Counted from the stretch's first letter, positions 36,327-44,564 are shown. The stretch: 64,000 nt of DNA from Desulfocicer vacuolatum DSM 3385 (GCF_900176365.1 NZ_FWXY01000022.1:1-64000), one strand, 5' to 3'. Notes: a model not told the origin generated them from the sequence alone. Program-made: numbers and translations.

Positions 36327-36989
36327 TCATGACAGGTTGGGCCCTTTCACCATCCTGTCATAGGTGTCTTTGATGATTTCAAGTCCGCTTTTAATATTTA
36401 TTTCTATCATCTTTTTAACCTGTTCCGGTTTTTTACTTTTAAGCGCATCAATAATTGCCCGGTGCTCTGTATTGAATTTTATGCAATGGCTTTTTTCCCG
36501 TTGATAAATGTTGAGAACACTTTCCACGGAAAAAGTCAATGCCTGGGCAATGTTGCAAAGGTGGGGAAGGTTTGAGGCATCGTAAATAAGGGAGTGGAAC
36601 TGCCGGTCAAACTGATAATGATTGGGAGGCAGTTTTTCCATTTTCCCATGCAGTTCCTCCAGGGAATTGATATGAGATTCAGTTAAATTTTCCATGGCTT
36701 CCACACAAAGCGTGCATTCTAAATCCACCCGGAGATCAAAAATGTGCAGCACCTCTTTTTGTGTGGGAGGGGCAGCCACAATGGCTCCTTTATAAGGAAT
36801 ATTTTTCACAAGGCCGGACCGGTCCAGACGCATGAGGGCTTCGCGTATGGGGCCACGCCCAATGCCAAGTTCTGTTTCAAGTTCCGACAACACAAGGCGT
36901 GTGCCGGGAAGCTTAAAACCGCTGAGTATCATGTCCCTGATCTTCTCATAGGCCTTTAAGGATTTCATGGAAGATTTTGTATCAGCCAA
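36327..36989 (-). CDS. GntR-family transcriptional regulator, FCD subfamily
   Basis: A 220-residue regulator. The N-terminal winged helix (about residues 9-75) includes YEKIRDMILSG, LSELETELGIGRGPIREAL and the wing VKNIPYKGAIVA. The all-helical FCD effector domain follows, with ligand-site histidines in DRQFHSLIYDAS and TEHRAIIDALKS. Regulators of this class usually sense carboxylic or amino acids. It heads the catabolic region on the same strand, just downstream of the racemase gene, so racemase-cluster control is plausible. Confidence 0.9.
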   Translation of the reverse strand: MADTKSSMKSLKAYEKIRDMILSGFKLPGTRLVLSELETELGIGRGPIREALMRLDRSGLVKNIPYKGAIVAAPPTQKEVLHIFDLRVDLECTLCVEAMENLTESHINSLEELHGKMEKLPPNHYQFDRQFHSLIYDASNLPHLCNIAQALTFSVESVLNIYQREKSHCIKFNTEHRAIIDALKSKKPEQVKKMIEINIKSGLEIIKDTYDRMVKGPNLS

Positions 36990-37024
36990 TTTTAAAGCTC
37001 CTGTATATTAAAACGTGATATTTA

Positions 37025-37732
37025 CTATGTCCAGTTCTTGGCAACCCGAACAATTTCAGTTGCCAGGACATCGGCCGCATCAACGGCCGTGACAGGTAGT
37101 TCTCCGCCAAGTGCACTTAACTCGGTACAGGCGATAATAGCAAGATTGGCATCTTTATCAATAAGATTTTCACAAACTTCTTTATATTCCTTCATTACCC
37201 CGGGGCCTGTATTGCCTTTTTTAACCTGTTTAATCACAGACAAAAGCTGATCTTGGTAAAAAGGATCCGGCCACACATCCCGGATACTGAGCTCTTCCAG
37301 GCGTTTGGTGTAAAGGCCTGTTTTGGCAACGGCCGGGGATGCCAGTATCCCCACTTTTTTGTGGGTGGGAAAATCAGATTGCACATGCTTTGTCACAAGG
37401 TCAATGAGATGGATGACAGGAATGCTAACGGCATCTTGAACCGCATGGTAATAATAGTGGGCCGTATTACAGGGAATCACGAGAAAATCAGCGCCCCAGG
37501 ATTCAAGCCGTTTGCCCATGTCTGCCATGCAGGGGCCGGGATCTTCACCGGTTCCTTCAATAAGCGCTTTGATTCTGGATGGAATTTTGGGATTGTTATC
37601 CACAAGACAGTGAATATGGTCTATATCATCCGTTGCCGGTGTCAGATCAATAATGCGCTGCATAAGGTCAACGGTGGCTTCCGGACCCATCCCCCCTATA
37701 ATTCCCACTGTTTTTTCCTGAACCTGTGTCAT
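37025..37732 (-). CDS. aspartate/glutamate racemase family protein
   Basis: A 235-residue PLP-independent racemase. The two catalytic cysteines are in VIPCNTAHYYY (about residue 83) and IIACTELSALGG (about 195), and the N-terminal GIIGGMGPEATVDL is characteristic. It should interconvert L- and D-aspartate or a related acidic amino acid. The start at 37732 gives MTQVQEKTVG; an upstream in-frame ATG (37810) would translate repeat C6 and is rejected. Nearby D-amino-acid dehydrogenase and lyase genes suggest a catabolic use. Confidence 0.9.
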   Translation of the reverse strand: MTQVQEKTVGIIGGMGPEATVDLMQRIIDLTPATDDIDHIHCLVDNNPKIPSRIKALIEGTGEDPGPCMADMGKRLESWGADFLVIPCNTAHYYYHAVQDAVSIPVIHLIDLVTKHVQSDFPTHKKVGILASPAVAKTGLYTKRLEELSIRDVWPDPFYQDQLLSVIKQVKKGNTGPGVMKEYKEVCENLIDKDANLAIIACTELSALGGELPVTAVDAADVLATEIVRVAKNWT

Positions 37733-37750
37733 CTCAATTTGCTTCCTTTT

Positions 37751-37844
37751 CCTATAACTGCCACGGGCAGACCGTATTCTGACCCGGTTCTGCCCACAAC
37801 AAAGCTTCAAATACTCCCCTGGTTAACGGAGTATTTCATATAAA
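37751..37844 (-). repeat. family C repeat, copy C6
   Basis: It is a full reverse-oriented copy. Two hairpins are visible: GGGCAGA-type arms (TGGGCAG and CTGCCC) and TGAAATACTCC/GTATTT arms. It is bounded at its right by TTATAT. It occupies the space between the racemase and the lyase gene. Confidence 0.85.
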
Positions 37845-37852
37845 AAAAAAAT

Positions 37853-38857
37853 TTAAGCCTGTCGGAAAGTATCCATATAGGCATAAAGAGCAGGCGATCC
37901 ACCGGTGTGGAGAAAAAGCACAGTTGAGCCCTTGGCAAAATGTCCTTTACGAACCAGATCAATGAGTCCTGCGGCAGCTTTCCCGGAATATACAGGGTCC
38001 AGGAGGATGGCTTCTGTTTTGGCAAACAGATTCACCGCTTCCACCATGGAATCCGTGGGCAGAGAATAACCAGGGCCCACATATTGATCAAAACAGACAA
38101 TGCCTTCCCTGGCAACACCGCCTTTAACCTCAAGTTTTTCAGCCGTTTCAACGGCCAGCTTGTAAACAATTTCTTCCTGAACATCCTTGGGTCTGGAAAC
38201 ATTGACACCGCTGATGGGAATATTGCCGTTCACACCGGTCATGCCCACCATCATACCGGCATGGGTTCCGGCGGAACCTGAGGGGACGATGATGTGATCC
38301 ACAACAAGACGCATCTCATTTAACTGCGCCATGGTCTCTTCGGCACACACGGCATAACCCATGGCACCAATGGCATTGGAGGCCCCCCCTGGAATAATGT
38401 ATGGTTTTTTTCCGGCTGCGGTGAGCTCGGCAGCCTTTTTTTCCATTTCCCCCATCATGTCCGATCCACCGGCAACAACACCAATGCTCTTGACACCGAG
38501 AAGCTCAAAAAGAAAATTATTCCCGCTGGCCTCTTCTTTGTAAGAACCTTTTACCCGCTCTTCAAGGATCAAATGGCAATCCAGGCCCTCTTTGGCAGAC
38601 CAGGACGCTGTGAGACGGGCATGGTTGGATTGCACAGCACCACAGGTAATAATGGTGTCAGCCCCTTTTTCCATGGCATCGGCAATGCAGAATTCAAGCT
38701 TTCTTGTTTTGTTACCGCCGGCAGAACCGGGCAGGAGATCATCCCTTTTAATGTACAATTTAACATCATTGCCAAGGGCCTTTGTTAAAGCGGGCATAAA
38801 TTCAATGGGGGTTGCACCCTGGAGATAATTGCGTCGGGGAAATTTTGTAAAATTCAT
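37853..38857 (-). CDS. PLP-dependent D-cysteine desulfhydrase / L-cysteate sulfo-lyase family enzyme
   Basis: A 334-residue fold-type II PLP enzyme of the ACC deaminase/DcyD family. The PLP lysine is in GSAGGNKTRKLEF (about residue 54); TCGAVQSNHARLTA and the phosphate-binding PSGSAGTHAGM follow, and the protein ends FLHTGGSPALYAY. D-cysteine desulfhydrase (pyruvate, H2S, NH3) is the usual label. The insert EERVKGSYKEEASGNNFLF and the HisD-family neighbour also recall the L-cysteate sulfo-lyase CuyA (pyruvate, sulfite, NH3). Sequence alone does not separate these here. Confidence 0.85.
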   Translation of the reverse strand: MNFTKFPRRNYLQGATPIEFMPALTKALGNDVKLYIKRDDLLPGSAGGNKTRKLEFCIADAMEKGADTIITCGAVQSNHARLTASWSAKEGLDCHLILEERVKGSYKEEASGNNFLFELLGVKSIGVVAGGSDMMGEMEKKAAELTAAGKKPYIIPGGASNAIGAMGYAVCAEETMAQLNEMRLVVDHIIVPSGSAGTHAGMMVGMTGVNGNIPISGVNVSRPKDVQEEIVYKLAVETAEKLEVKGGVAREGIVCFDQYVGPGYSLPTDSMVEAVNLFAKTEAILLDPVYSGKAAAGLIDLVRKGHFAKGSTVLFLHTGGSPALYAYMDTFRQA

Positions 38858-38898
38858 GAATTGTCCTTTTAAAAAATATATGTAATTTTTTTTATATG

Positions 38899-38990
38899 AA
38901 AAAGTGGGTGCCGGGTATTAGGTTCTGGGTGCTCACAGCAACTACTTTTTCATTATTCGTTGTGGCTGGTGCTTACAGCCATGTGGGTTT
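38899..38990 (+). repeat. family D repeat, copy D1
   Basis: This 92-base module shares GGTATTAGGTTCTGGGTG and TTTTTCATTATTCGTTGTGG with 44209-44311. TTATATGAA lies at its left edge and TTATATGAAAT at its right, where copy C1 begins. Confidence 0.8.
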
Positions 38991-39080
38991 ATATGAAATG
39001 CTCCGTAAATAAGAGGCGTATTTCATGCTTTGTTGTGGGCAGAGCCGTATCAGAATACGGTCCGCCCGTGGCGGTTATAT
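38991..39080 (+). repeat. family C repeat, copy C1
   Basis: A full copy. A TGAAAT...GTATTTCA hairpin is followed by a GGGCAGA...TCCGCCC hairpin and GTGGCGGTTATAT. It joins D1 on the left and A1 on the right. Confidence 0.85.
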
Positions 39081-39240
39081 GAAAAGGTAATCTTCAAGTT
39101 TACCTCTGCAGAGCCCCCCCGAGGGGCAATAGGAACCGGCCAATTGAGCTGTCTACAGTTCCGGCCGGGCCCATTGCCCCTCGGGGGGGCGGCATAATGC
39201 CATTTGGCTCCGCGTCTACGACCCTATATTCGTTGTGGAC
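39074..39240 (+). repeat. family A structured repeat, copy A1
   Basis: Outer arms are GCCCCCCCGAGGGGCAAT (39113-39130) and ATTGCCCCTCGGGGGGGC (39173-39190), an 18-bp perfect stem. The conserved loop contains CAATTGAGCTGTCTACAG, and the tail carries CATTTGGCTCCGCGTCTACG. In the inner loop CGGCC faces GGCCG, where other copies have CGGAC facing GTCCG. Confidence 0.9.
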
Positions 39241-39276
39241 AGGTCAAATCCCAATATGATCTGCCCGCAGCAACTG

Positions 39277-39657
39277 CTAAAGCTGAAAGATACCTTCCAC
39301 TTCCAATTCTGCCCCCAGTGGCAATGCAGCCACCTGGAATGCACTGCGGGCGGGAAAGGGCTCTTTAAAATATTGGGCATAAACTTCATTAACAGCGGCA
39401 AAATCGTTGATATCCGCCAGAAACACCGTTATTTTCACGGCATTATCCAGGCTGGTTCCAGCCTCTTTTGCAATGGCACCAAGATTTTTAAAAACAATGG
39501 CGGCTTTCTCAGCAATGGTGCCCTGGGGGATTTTACCCGTTGCAGGATCAATGGGAAGCTGGCCTGAAGTGAATAAAAGGCCATTGGTTACCACACCCTG
39601 GGAATAAGGGCCAATGGCAGCAGGGGCATTATCGGTTTTCACGACTGTCTTGGACAT
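39277..39657 (-). CDS. RidA/YjgF-family enamine/imine deaminase
   Basis: A 126-residue cytosolic protein. Family motifs in order: APAAIGPYSQGV, GLLFTSGQLPIDPATGK, NLGAIAKEAGTSLDNAVKIT, the substrate arginine in FPARSAFQVAALPLGA, and the end VEVEGI-like ELEVEGIFQL. RidA hydrolyses reactive 2-aminoacrylate and related imines released by PLP lyases. That suits its position between a PLP lyase and an aminotransferase gene. AAGGAG lies upstream of the ATG. Confidence 0.95.
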   Translation of the reverse strand: MSKTVVKTDNAPAAIGPYSQGVVTNGLLFTSGQLPIDPATGKIPQGTIAEKAAIVFKNLGAIAKEAGTSLDNAVKITVFLADINDFAAVNEVYAQYFKEPFPARSAFQVAALPLGAELEVEGIFQL

Positions 39658-39673
39658 AATAGAATCTCCTTTT

Positions 39674-39763
39674 ATATGAAATACTCCGCAAACCAGGTGG
39701 GTATTTCAAGCATTGTTGTGGGCAGGCCGAGGCCAAAATACGGTCTGCCCGTGGCCGTTATAT
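39674..39763 (+). repeat. family C repeat, copy C2
   Basis: A full copy between ridA and the DegT gene. GGGCAG...CTGCCC arms and the terminal CCGTTATATA are present. The right end overlaps the last codons of the aminotransferase gene (stop at 39758). Confidence 0.85.
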
Positions 39764-40960
39764 AATGGTGGCTTTGGCTGCCTGTTCTATGATTTCCAGA
39801 ATAAGGCCACAGTCTGATTCAGTAAAGGTAAGGGGAATGCGCATATCGCACATGGTGGCAAGAATGCGCCGGGTATTGACAAGCTCCGGCAGATTACCAA
39901 AATATTTCCAGCTTGAATAGGCACTGGTGAATCCCACGGGCTCTTTATTACCAAACCATTTTAGTTCCACCCCCTGATCCATGCAGGCAGCCAGAAAGGC
40001 CTGGATGGTTTTTTCATCCCGGCCCACCAGGGAAAACTGTATGGAGCTTCCGGCATAATTTTCCCGGGGGTCCCTTGGGGGACAGGTGATGCCGTCAATC
40101 TTATTTAATCCGGCTTCCAGAATCCGATAGCGTTTATTCCAACGCTCACACTGCACATCCAACGCCTTTAACTGGGGACGCAAAATGGCGGCCCGAAGAT
40201 TATCCATTCTGCATGAATAATTGGGCACCTGGGTTTTAAGGCTTTCAAATACCTCCATGTCAGGCCTTGCCGTGTGGCGCTCGTAGAGCATGTATGATCC
40301 GGAATAAATAATGGCCCGGGCAATGAGTTCCGGATCATCAGTGACCAGAAGCCCCCCCTCTCCTGAATTCATATGCTTGTAGGTCTGGGTGCTGAAGCAG
40401 GCCGCAGTGCCAAAGGAACCTGATTTTTTACCATCCCAGGTGGCCCCCATGGTATGGGCGCAGTCTTCAATGAGCACAAGATCATAGATGGTGCAGATTT
40501 CCATGATTCTGTCCATGTTGGCAATGTGCCCCCGCATGTGGGACAGCATGAACCACCTGGCATCAGAAGCAGCAGCCTTGGCTTCAAGATCCTCCAGATC
40601 AATGGTGTAATCGTCCTGGATATCAACAAGCTCAATGGTGGCACCGGTGTTTTCAATGGCACCGGGCACAGGGGCCAGGGTATAGGCATTGCACAACACC
40701 TTGTCCCCGGGTTTTACACCGGCACTTTTCAGGGCAAGATACATGGCGCTGCCGCAGGAGGCGCAGGAGAGACAATATTTTTTACCCATATACGCGGCAA
40801 ACTCTTCTTCCAGAAGTGCAGCTTCGCCTTTTTCACCGGGATTCACATTGTATCTGTGCAGTTTACCGGACTTTAAAATTTCCAGAGCCTTTTCAATACC
40901 CTGGTCACAAATGGGTTCCTGTAAGGTAAAATCCTTTGTAAATTTTTTTTTCTGGGACAT
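39758..40960 (-). CDS. DegT/DnrJ/EryC1/StrS-family PLP aminotransferase
   Basis: A 400-residue fold-type I PLP enzyme. It shows SCASCGSAMYLALKSAGVKP, LIEDCAHTMGATWDGKKSG (aspartate binding PLP nitrogen) and the Schiff-base lysine in STQTYKHMNSGEGG (about residue 213). The family typically transaminates sugars, but some members act on amino-acid-derived substrates. The setting among racemases and lyases, with no sugar-nucleotide genes, favours a non-sugar role here. It is 158 bases from the HisD-family gene on the same strand. Confidence 0.88.
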   Translation of the reverse strand: MSQKKKFTKDFTLQEPICDQGIEKALEILKSGKLHRYNVNPGEKGEAALLEEEFAAYMGKKYCLSCASCGSAMYLALKSAGVKPGDKVLCNAYTLAPVPGAIENTGATIELVDIQDDYTIDLEDLEAKAAASDARWFMLSHMRGHIANMDRIMEICTIYDLVLIEDCAHTMGATWDGKKSGSFGTAACFSTQTYKHMNSGEGGLLVTDDPELIARAIIYSGSYMLYERHTARPDMEVFESLKTQVPNYSCRMDNLRAAILRPQLKALDVQCERWNKRYRILEAGLNKIDGITCPPRDPRENYAGSSIQFSLVGRDEKTIQAFLAACMDQGVELKWFGNKEPVGFTSAYSSWKYFGNLPELVNTRRILATMCDMRIPLTFTESDCGLILEIIEQAAKATII

Positions 40961-41075
40961 GATATATACTCCTTAATGACAACGGGGTCAGGCCCGGCCC
41001 ATGGGTGGGTGTTAATCACCCGGATTCACCCAAAGCCCTGTCCCACGTAAATAATGCCTTGAATTTCCGGGCGTG

Positions 41076-41095
41076 ATCATTGGATCACCAATGAT
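41076..41095. repeat. 8-bp perfect hairpin between two catabolic genes
   Basis: ATCATTGG (41076-41083) and CCAATGAT (41088-41095) enclose ATCA. An overlapping palindrome GTGATC/GATCAC (41073-41088) gives an alternative pairing. No T-tract follows, so it is more likely a processing or regulatory site than a terminator. Confidence 0.4.
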
Positions 41096-41118
41096 GGCGG
41101 ACCCGAAAATCAAATTCA

Positions 41119-42429
41119 TTAATATTTTTTCTGCGCATAGACGTTAAAATCCCAGTCCTGCCCGGGGAAATATTTTTTCAATCTCCAGTCACAGGCCCTG
41201 GCATGGCCTTCCATGCCTTCAACGCGGGAAAGACGGGAAGCTGCTGCACTGATGACCTTGTTGGCATCTTTGCTGATCTCCTGGTAGGTATAAATTTTCA
41301 GGAACTTAAGCACATTGAGTCCACCGGAATAAAATCCTGCTTTTTTGGTGGGTAAAATATGATTGGTTCCGGAACACTTGTCCCCATGGGGGACTGTGCT
41401 GCCTTCACCCAGGAACAAAGAACCATAGGAATTAAGATTTTTCACCCAGAACTCAAGATCTTCCGCAATGACCTGGACATGTTCTGCAGCATATTCATCA
41501 TTGACCCGGCACAGTTCCTCACGATCTTTACAAAGAACAATTTCACCATAATCCCGCCAGGAAGCTTCAGGCACCTTGGGATCGGGCATATCTGCAATAA
41601 TCTTGGGCATTACTTCAAGTACTTTTTCGCCCAGTTCCCTTGAGTCGGTGAAAAGCCACACAGGGGAATTAATCCCATGTTCCGCCTGGGACACAAGATC
41701 AATGGCAACGGTCATGTAGTCAGCTGTTTTATCAGCAATAATAGCAGATTCCGTGGGGCCCGCAAAAACATCAATGGTGCATTTGCCGTTGGAGGATAAA
41801 ATACTTTTGGCTTCTGCCACATAGGCATTACCGGGCCCTGCCAGTATGTTGGCCGGTTTACCGGTAAAAAGGCCAAAGGCCATGGTGGCAATTGCCTGGA
41901 CCCCACCCATCTCAATGATGATATCAGCACCTGCCACATCCAGGGCATAGGCAACGGCAGGGGCAATGCTCTCACCCCGTGGCGGAGAGCAGGCAATGAC
42001 AGTCTTAACTCCGGCGGCTTTGGCCGTGCCCACACTCATGAGGGCAGAGCAGGCATGGGCAAAACGCCCTCCGGGGATATAACATCCGGCCACATCCATG
42101 GGCACAATTCTCTGGCCCAGGCGCACACCGGGAAGGGTCTCTTTTTCAAATTCAGAGATGCTCTCTTTCTGGGCCTTGGCAAATCCAAAAATCTGCTCAT
42201 GGGCAAAACGGATATCCTGTTTAATATCCTCGGGAACCTGATCAATGAGTTTTTGTTTTTTTTCCGGACTGAGGATAAAATCGCCTTCCCAGTTATCAAA
42301 TTTCCTGGCCAGCTCCCGGACGGCTTTTTCGCCATTCTTTTCAATATCATCAAGAATGCCCTTTACAATGCCGCGAATTTCATCTGAATCAGATTCTGCT
42401 GATTTAACTGCCTTTTTTATATATTCCAT
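41119..42429 (-). CDS. histidinol-dehydrogenase-family oxidoreductase, probably not in histidine synthesis
   Basis: A 436-residue HisD-family protein. Family motifs: GCYIPGGRFAHACSALM, TVIACSPP, ANILAGPGNAYVAEAK, FAGPTESAIIAD, SQAEHG (zinc and base residues) and TNHILPTKKAGFYSGGL. It stands outside any his operon, among amino-acid catabolism genes. Catabolic paralogues exist, such as sulfopropanediol 3-dehydrogenase HpsN, which oxidises a sulfonated diol. The family is clear; the substrate is not. A 34-bp palindrome lies 134 bases upstream of the start. Confidence 0.88.
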   Translation of the reverse strand: MEYIKKAVKSAESDSDEIRGIVKGILDDIEKNGEKAVRELARKFDNWEGDFILSPEKKQKLIDQVPEDIKQDIRFAHEQIFGFAKAQKESISEFEKETLPGVRLGQRIVPMDVAGCYIPGGRFAHACSALMSVGTAKAAGVKTVIACSPPRGESIAPAVAYALDVAGADIIIEMGGVQAIATMAFGLFTGKPANILAGPGNAYVAEAKSILSSNGKCTIDVFAGPTESAIIADKTADYMTVAIDLVSQAEHGINSPVWLFTDSRELGEKVLEVMPKIIADMPDPKVPEASWRDYGEIVLCKDREELCRVNDEYAAEHVQVIAEDLEFWVKNLNSYGSLFLGEGSTVPHGDKCSGTNHILPTKKAGFYSGGLNVLKFLKIYTYQEISKDANKVISAAASRLSRVEGMEGHARACDWRLKKYFPGQDWDFNVYAQKKY

Positions 42430-42562
42430 TGATCTTTCTCCTTTTATCGCTGACGGTTGCCCCTGATCCGGCCAACAAAATATCCGATATCAGAATCCAC
42501 CCTTAAGATTCAATCGTGTCGCATAATGTACTTCCATAAATATAAGAAAAATAATTTCAATG

Positions 42563-42596
42563 CAAGTATTTTATAAAATATTTTATAAAATACTTG
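42563..42596. promoter_or_regulatory. 34-bp perfect AT-rich palindrome upstream of the HisD-family gene
   Basis: The sequence is its own reverse complement from C42563 to G42596. It contains two tandem TATTTTATAAAA units, so it also reads as two overlapping dyads. It lies 134-167 bases upstream of the HisD-family start and beside the first repeat cluster. A GntR- or similar dimer-of-dimers operator is plausible. Confidence 0.6.
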
Positions 42597-42695
42597 TATG
42601 CACAAAAAAAACCCCGATATTCCCATTGCAAGCAAGGGATGATCAGGAGCAAAATAAGCGCATTATCATTATTTATTATGTACGATGCGATGGAC

Positions 42696-42786
42696 GGAAA
42701 TACTCCGCAAATCAGGGGTGTATTTCAAGCTTTGTTGTGGGCAGAGCCGGATCAGAATACACTCTGCCCGTGGCGGTTTATATACA
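42696..42786 (+). repeat. family C repeat, copy C3
   Basis: A full copy. GGGCAGAG faces CTCTGCCC (8-bp perfect arm), and GAAATAC faces GTATTTC. It is followed directly by TTTATATAC and copy A2. Confidence 0.88.
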
Positions 42787-42934
42787 ATGCAACCTCAGCA
42801 GAGCCCCCCCCGATGGGCAATAGGAACCGGACAATTGAGCTGTCTACAGTTCCGATCCGGGACCATTGCCCATCGGGGGGACGGCGGCATAATACCATTT
42901 GGCTCCGCGTCTACGACCCTATATTTGTTGTGAG
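42780..42934 (+). repeat. family A structured repeat, copy A2
   Basis: Outer stem CCCCCCCGATGGGCAAT faces ATTGCCCATCGGGGGG; the variable pair is T-A here. The loop CAATTGAGCTGTCTACAG is unchanged. Its right end merges into family C fragment C4 without a TTATAT junction. Confidence 0.9.
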
Positions 42935-42977
42935 CGGAACGGGATCAGAATGCGGTCCGCCCGTGGCGGTTATATAA
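42922..42977 (+). repeat. family C fragment, copy C4
   Basis: Only the second hairpin half is present (GAGCGGA...TCCGCCC, then GTGGCGGTTATATAA). It ends 3 bases before the epimerase stop codon. Confidence 0.75.
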
Positions 42978-42979
42978 TC

Positions 42980-43987
42980 TTACGCCTTTAATAAGAATCC
43001 TGTCTTAAAAGGATCTTTTTTTTCTGCAACAAATTGATGAAACCCGGTGATATGGGCACTGCCGCTGATTTCAGGTACAATGGCGGTCCTGCCTCCCACA
43101 CTGGTTTTTGAAACAATTTTGCCCGTAAAAAGGGTATTTAACATGCTGGCATGGTCATAGCGTTCCCCCACAGCAAGGCGGCCCATTTCATGGAGCCAGG
43201 CCATCTTGGCACAGGTACCTGTACCGCAGGGAGAACGATCCACCTGGCCGTTTCCAAAAATAACCATATTCTTTACAGGATCACCATCCTGATATATTTC
43301 CGTAAGATCCACCCGGGCCGGTTTTCCCGTGCCGGGATGCACAATGGAAACCGTTTCATTTACCCGATCCCGGATCTCAAGTCCCAGGGACTTTAATTGA
43401 TCCAGACAGGGCAACGCCAATGTCATCTTAAGCTGTTCCACATTGACCAAAGCAAAAAAATTGCCGCCATAGGAGATATCCACCCGGATGCTCCCCAGTC
43501 CTGCCAAAGGGATTTCCACGGTATCGTAATAAAATGCAGGCACATTTTGAATGGTAACAGCATCGGCCCCGCCGTCCTCAATTTCCACCCGGGCAGTGAT
43601 CTTCCCGGCCGGGGTATCCAGAAAAATTTTCTTTTCCATACCGTTTTCAAGATCATCCAAAGACACCATCCCCGTATCCACAAGAACCGCTGCAGCCCCC
43701 ATGGAACCATGACCGCACATGTCCAGATATCCACCGGAATCCATGAACACAACCCCGGTGTGGGCATCTTCTGAGGCCGGAGCCGTTAAAATAGCACCAA
43801 ACATATCCTGGTGCCCCCGGGGTTCCCACATGAGCATTTTACGAAGATCATCCAGATGCTGCTCTATCCACTTTTTTTTATCCCCCATGGTTTTACCGGG
43901 AACATGGGGGATGCCGCCTGTAACAATGCGGGTGGCTTCTCCGGCTGTGTGGGCATCCACCGTGGTTACTGTTTTTTTAATATTCAT
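42980..43987 (-). CDS. proline racemase / 4-hydroxyproline 2-epimerase family enzyme
   Basis: A 335-residue PLP-independent two-cysteine enzyme. Both catalytic cysteines are present: MCGHGSMGAA (about residue 90) and DRSPCGTGTCAK (about 253). HTAGEATRIV and SVGGRTAIVPEISG also mark the family. Because both positions are Cys, it is a racemase/epimerase rather than a dehydratase (which has Thr in the second position). With the flavin dehydrogenase genes next to it, trans-4-hydroxy-L-proline to cis-4-hydroxy-D-proline conversion is the best guess. Confidence 0.9.
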   Translation of the reverse strand: MNIKKTVTTVDAHTAGEATRIVTGGIPHVPGKTMGDKKKWIEQHLDDLRKMLMWEPRGHQDMFGAILTAPASEDAHTGVVFMDSGGYLDMCGHGSMGAAAVLVDTGMVSLDDLENGMEKKIFLDTPAGKITARVEIEDGGADAVTIQNVPAFYYDTVEIPLAGLGSIRVDISYGGNFFALVNVEQLKMTLALPCLDQLKSLGLEIRDRVNETVSIVHPGTGKPARVDLTEIYQDGDPVKNMVIFGNGQVDRSPCGTGTCAKMAWLHEMGRLAVGERYDHASMLNTLFTGKIVSKTSVGGRTAIVPEISGSAHITGFHQFVAEKKDPFKTGFLLKA

Positions 43988-44017
43988 ACAACGATCCTTT
44001 TCTGCTTTTTTTTATAT

Positions 44018-44203
44018 ACTCAACTTTCGGGCTTCATTTCAAAGCTGGCATTTTTAAATGTACCGATGGGGTCAGTGTACCGACGGGGTCAGGCTTTTGT
44101 TATTGATGTTATCGACCAAGGCCTTTGCCAACGAAAAAAGCCTCGATAATGTCAATAACGAAAGCCTGACCCCACCACGAAATGCGAACACCGAAAGTTG
44201 AGT
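44018..44203 (+). mobile_element. family B, copy B2: complete 186-bp MITE-like element
   Basis: Terminal inverted repeats ACTCAACTTTCGG (44018-44030) and CCGAAAGTTGAGT (44191-44203) are perfect over 13 bp. TATATA-rich flanks lie on both sides (TTTATAT left, TATATAC right), as expected for a short A/T target duplication. It has no coding capacity. Internally it holds the GTTATTGATGTTATCGACC and TCGATAATGTCAATAAC arms shared with B1 and B3. Confidence 0.75.
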
Positions 44204-44208
44204 TATAT

Positions 44209-44311
44209 ACAAAGCGGGTGTTGGGTAATGGGTATTAGGTTCTGGGTGTTCACAGCAACTGCTTTTTCATTATTCGTTGTGGCTGGAGGTCACAGCCATG
44301 TGGGTTTATAT
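44209..44311 (+). repeat. family D repeat, copy D2
   Basis: A copy of 38899-38990, starting after TTATATACAA and ending at GGGTTTATATAC. It joins B2 to A3. Confidence 0.8.
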
Positions 44312-44502
44312 ACAAGGCAGCCTCCAGGGCAAGCTAAGGCAGAGCCGCCCCCCTGATGGGTAATAGGAACCGGACAATTGAGCTGTCTACAGTTCCGGTC
44401 CGGGACCATTGCCCATCGGGGGGGGGCGGTATAATACCATTTGGCTCCGCGTCTACGACCCTATATTCGTTGTGTCCGGCAGGAGATGCCCGTTTATATG
44501 AC
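44306..44502 (+). repeat. family A structured repeat, copy A3
   Basis: TTATATAC opens the module and TTTATATGAC closes it. The outer stem is GCCGCCCCCCTGATGGGTAAT against ATTGCCCATCGGGGGGGGC, with one wobble. Inner CGGAC faces GTCCG. Confidence 0.9.
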
Positions 44503-44564
44503 ATACACCGCAAATCTGTGGAAATTTTCTATCTTTATTGTGGCATACCGAAATCAAATCTCTC

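Noticed and set aside
39758-40960. Calling the DegT enzyme a sugar-nucleotide aminotransferase
   Set aside because: No sugar-nucleotide dehydratase, epimerase or glycosyltransferase gene lies nearby, so only the family is claimed.
37751-44502. CRISPR array or tandem satellite reading of the clustered repeats
   Set aside because: Units are 90-190 bp, differ in order and family, and lack regular short spacers, so they are dispersed modular repeats.
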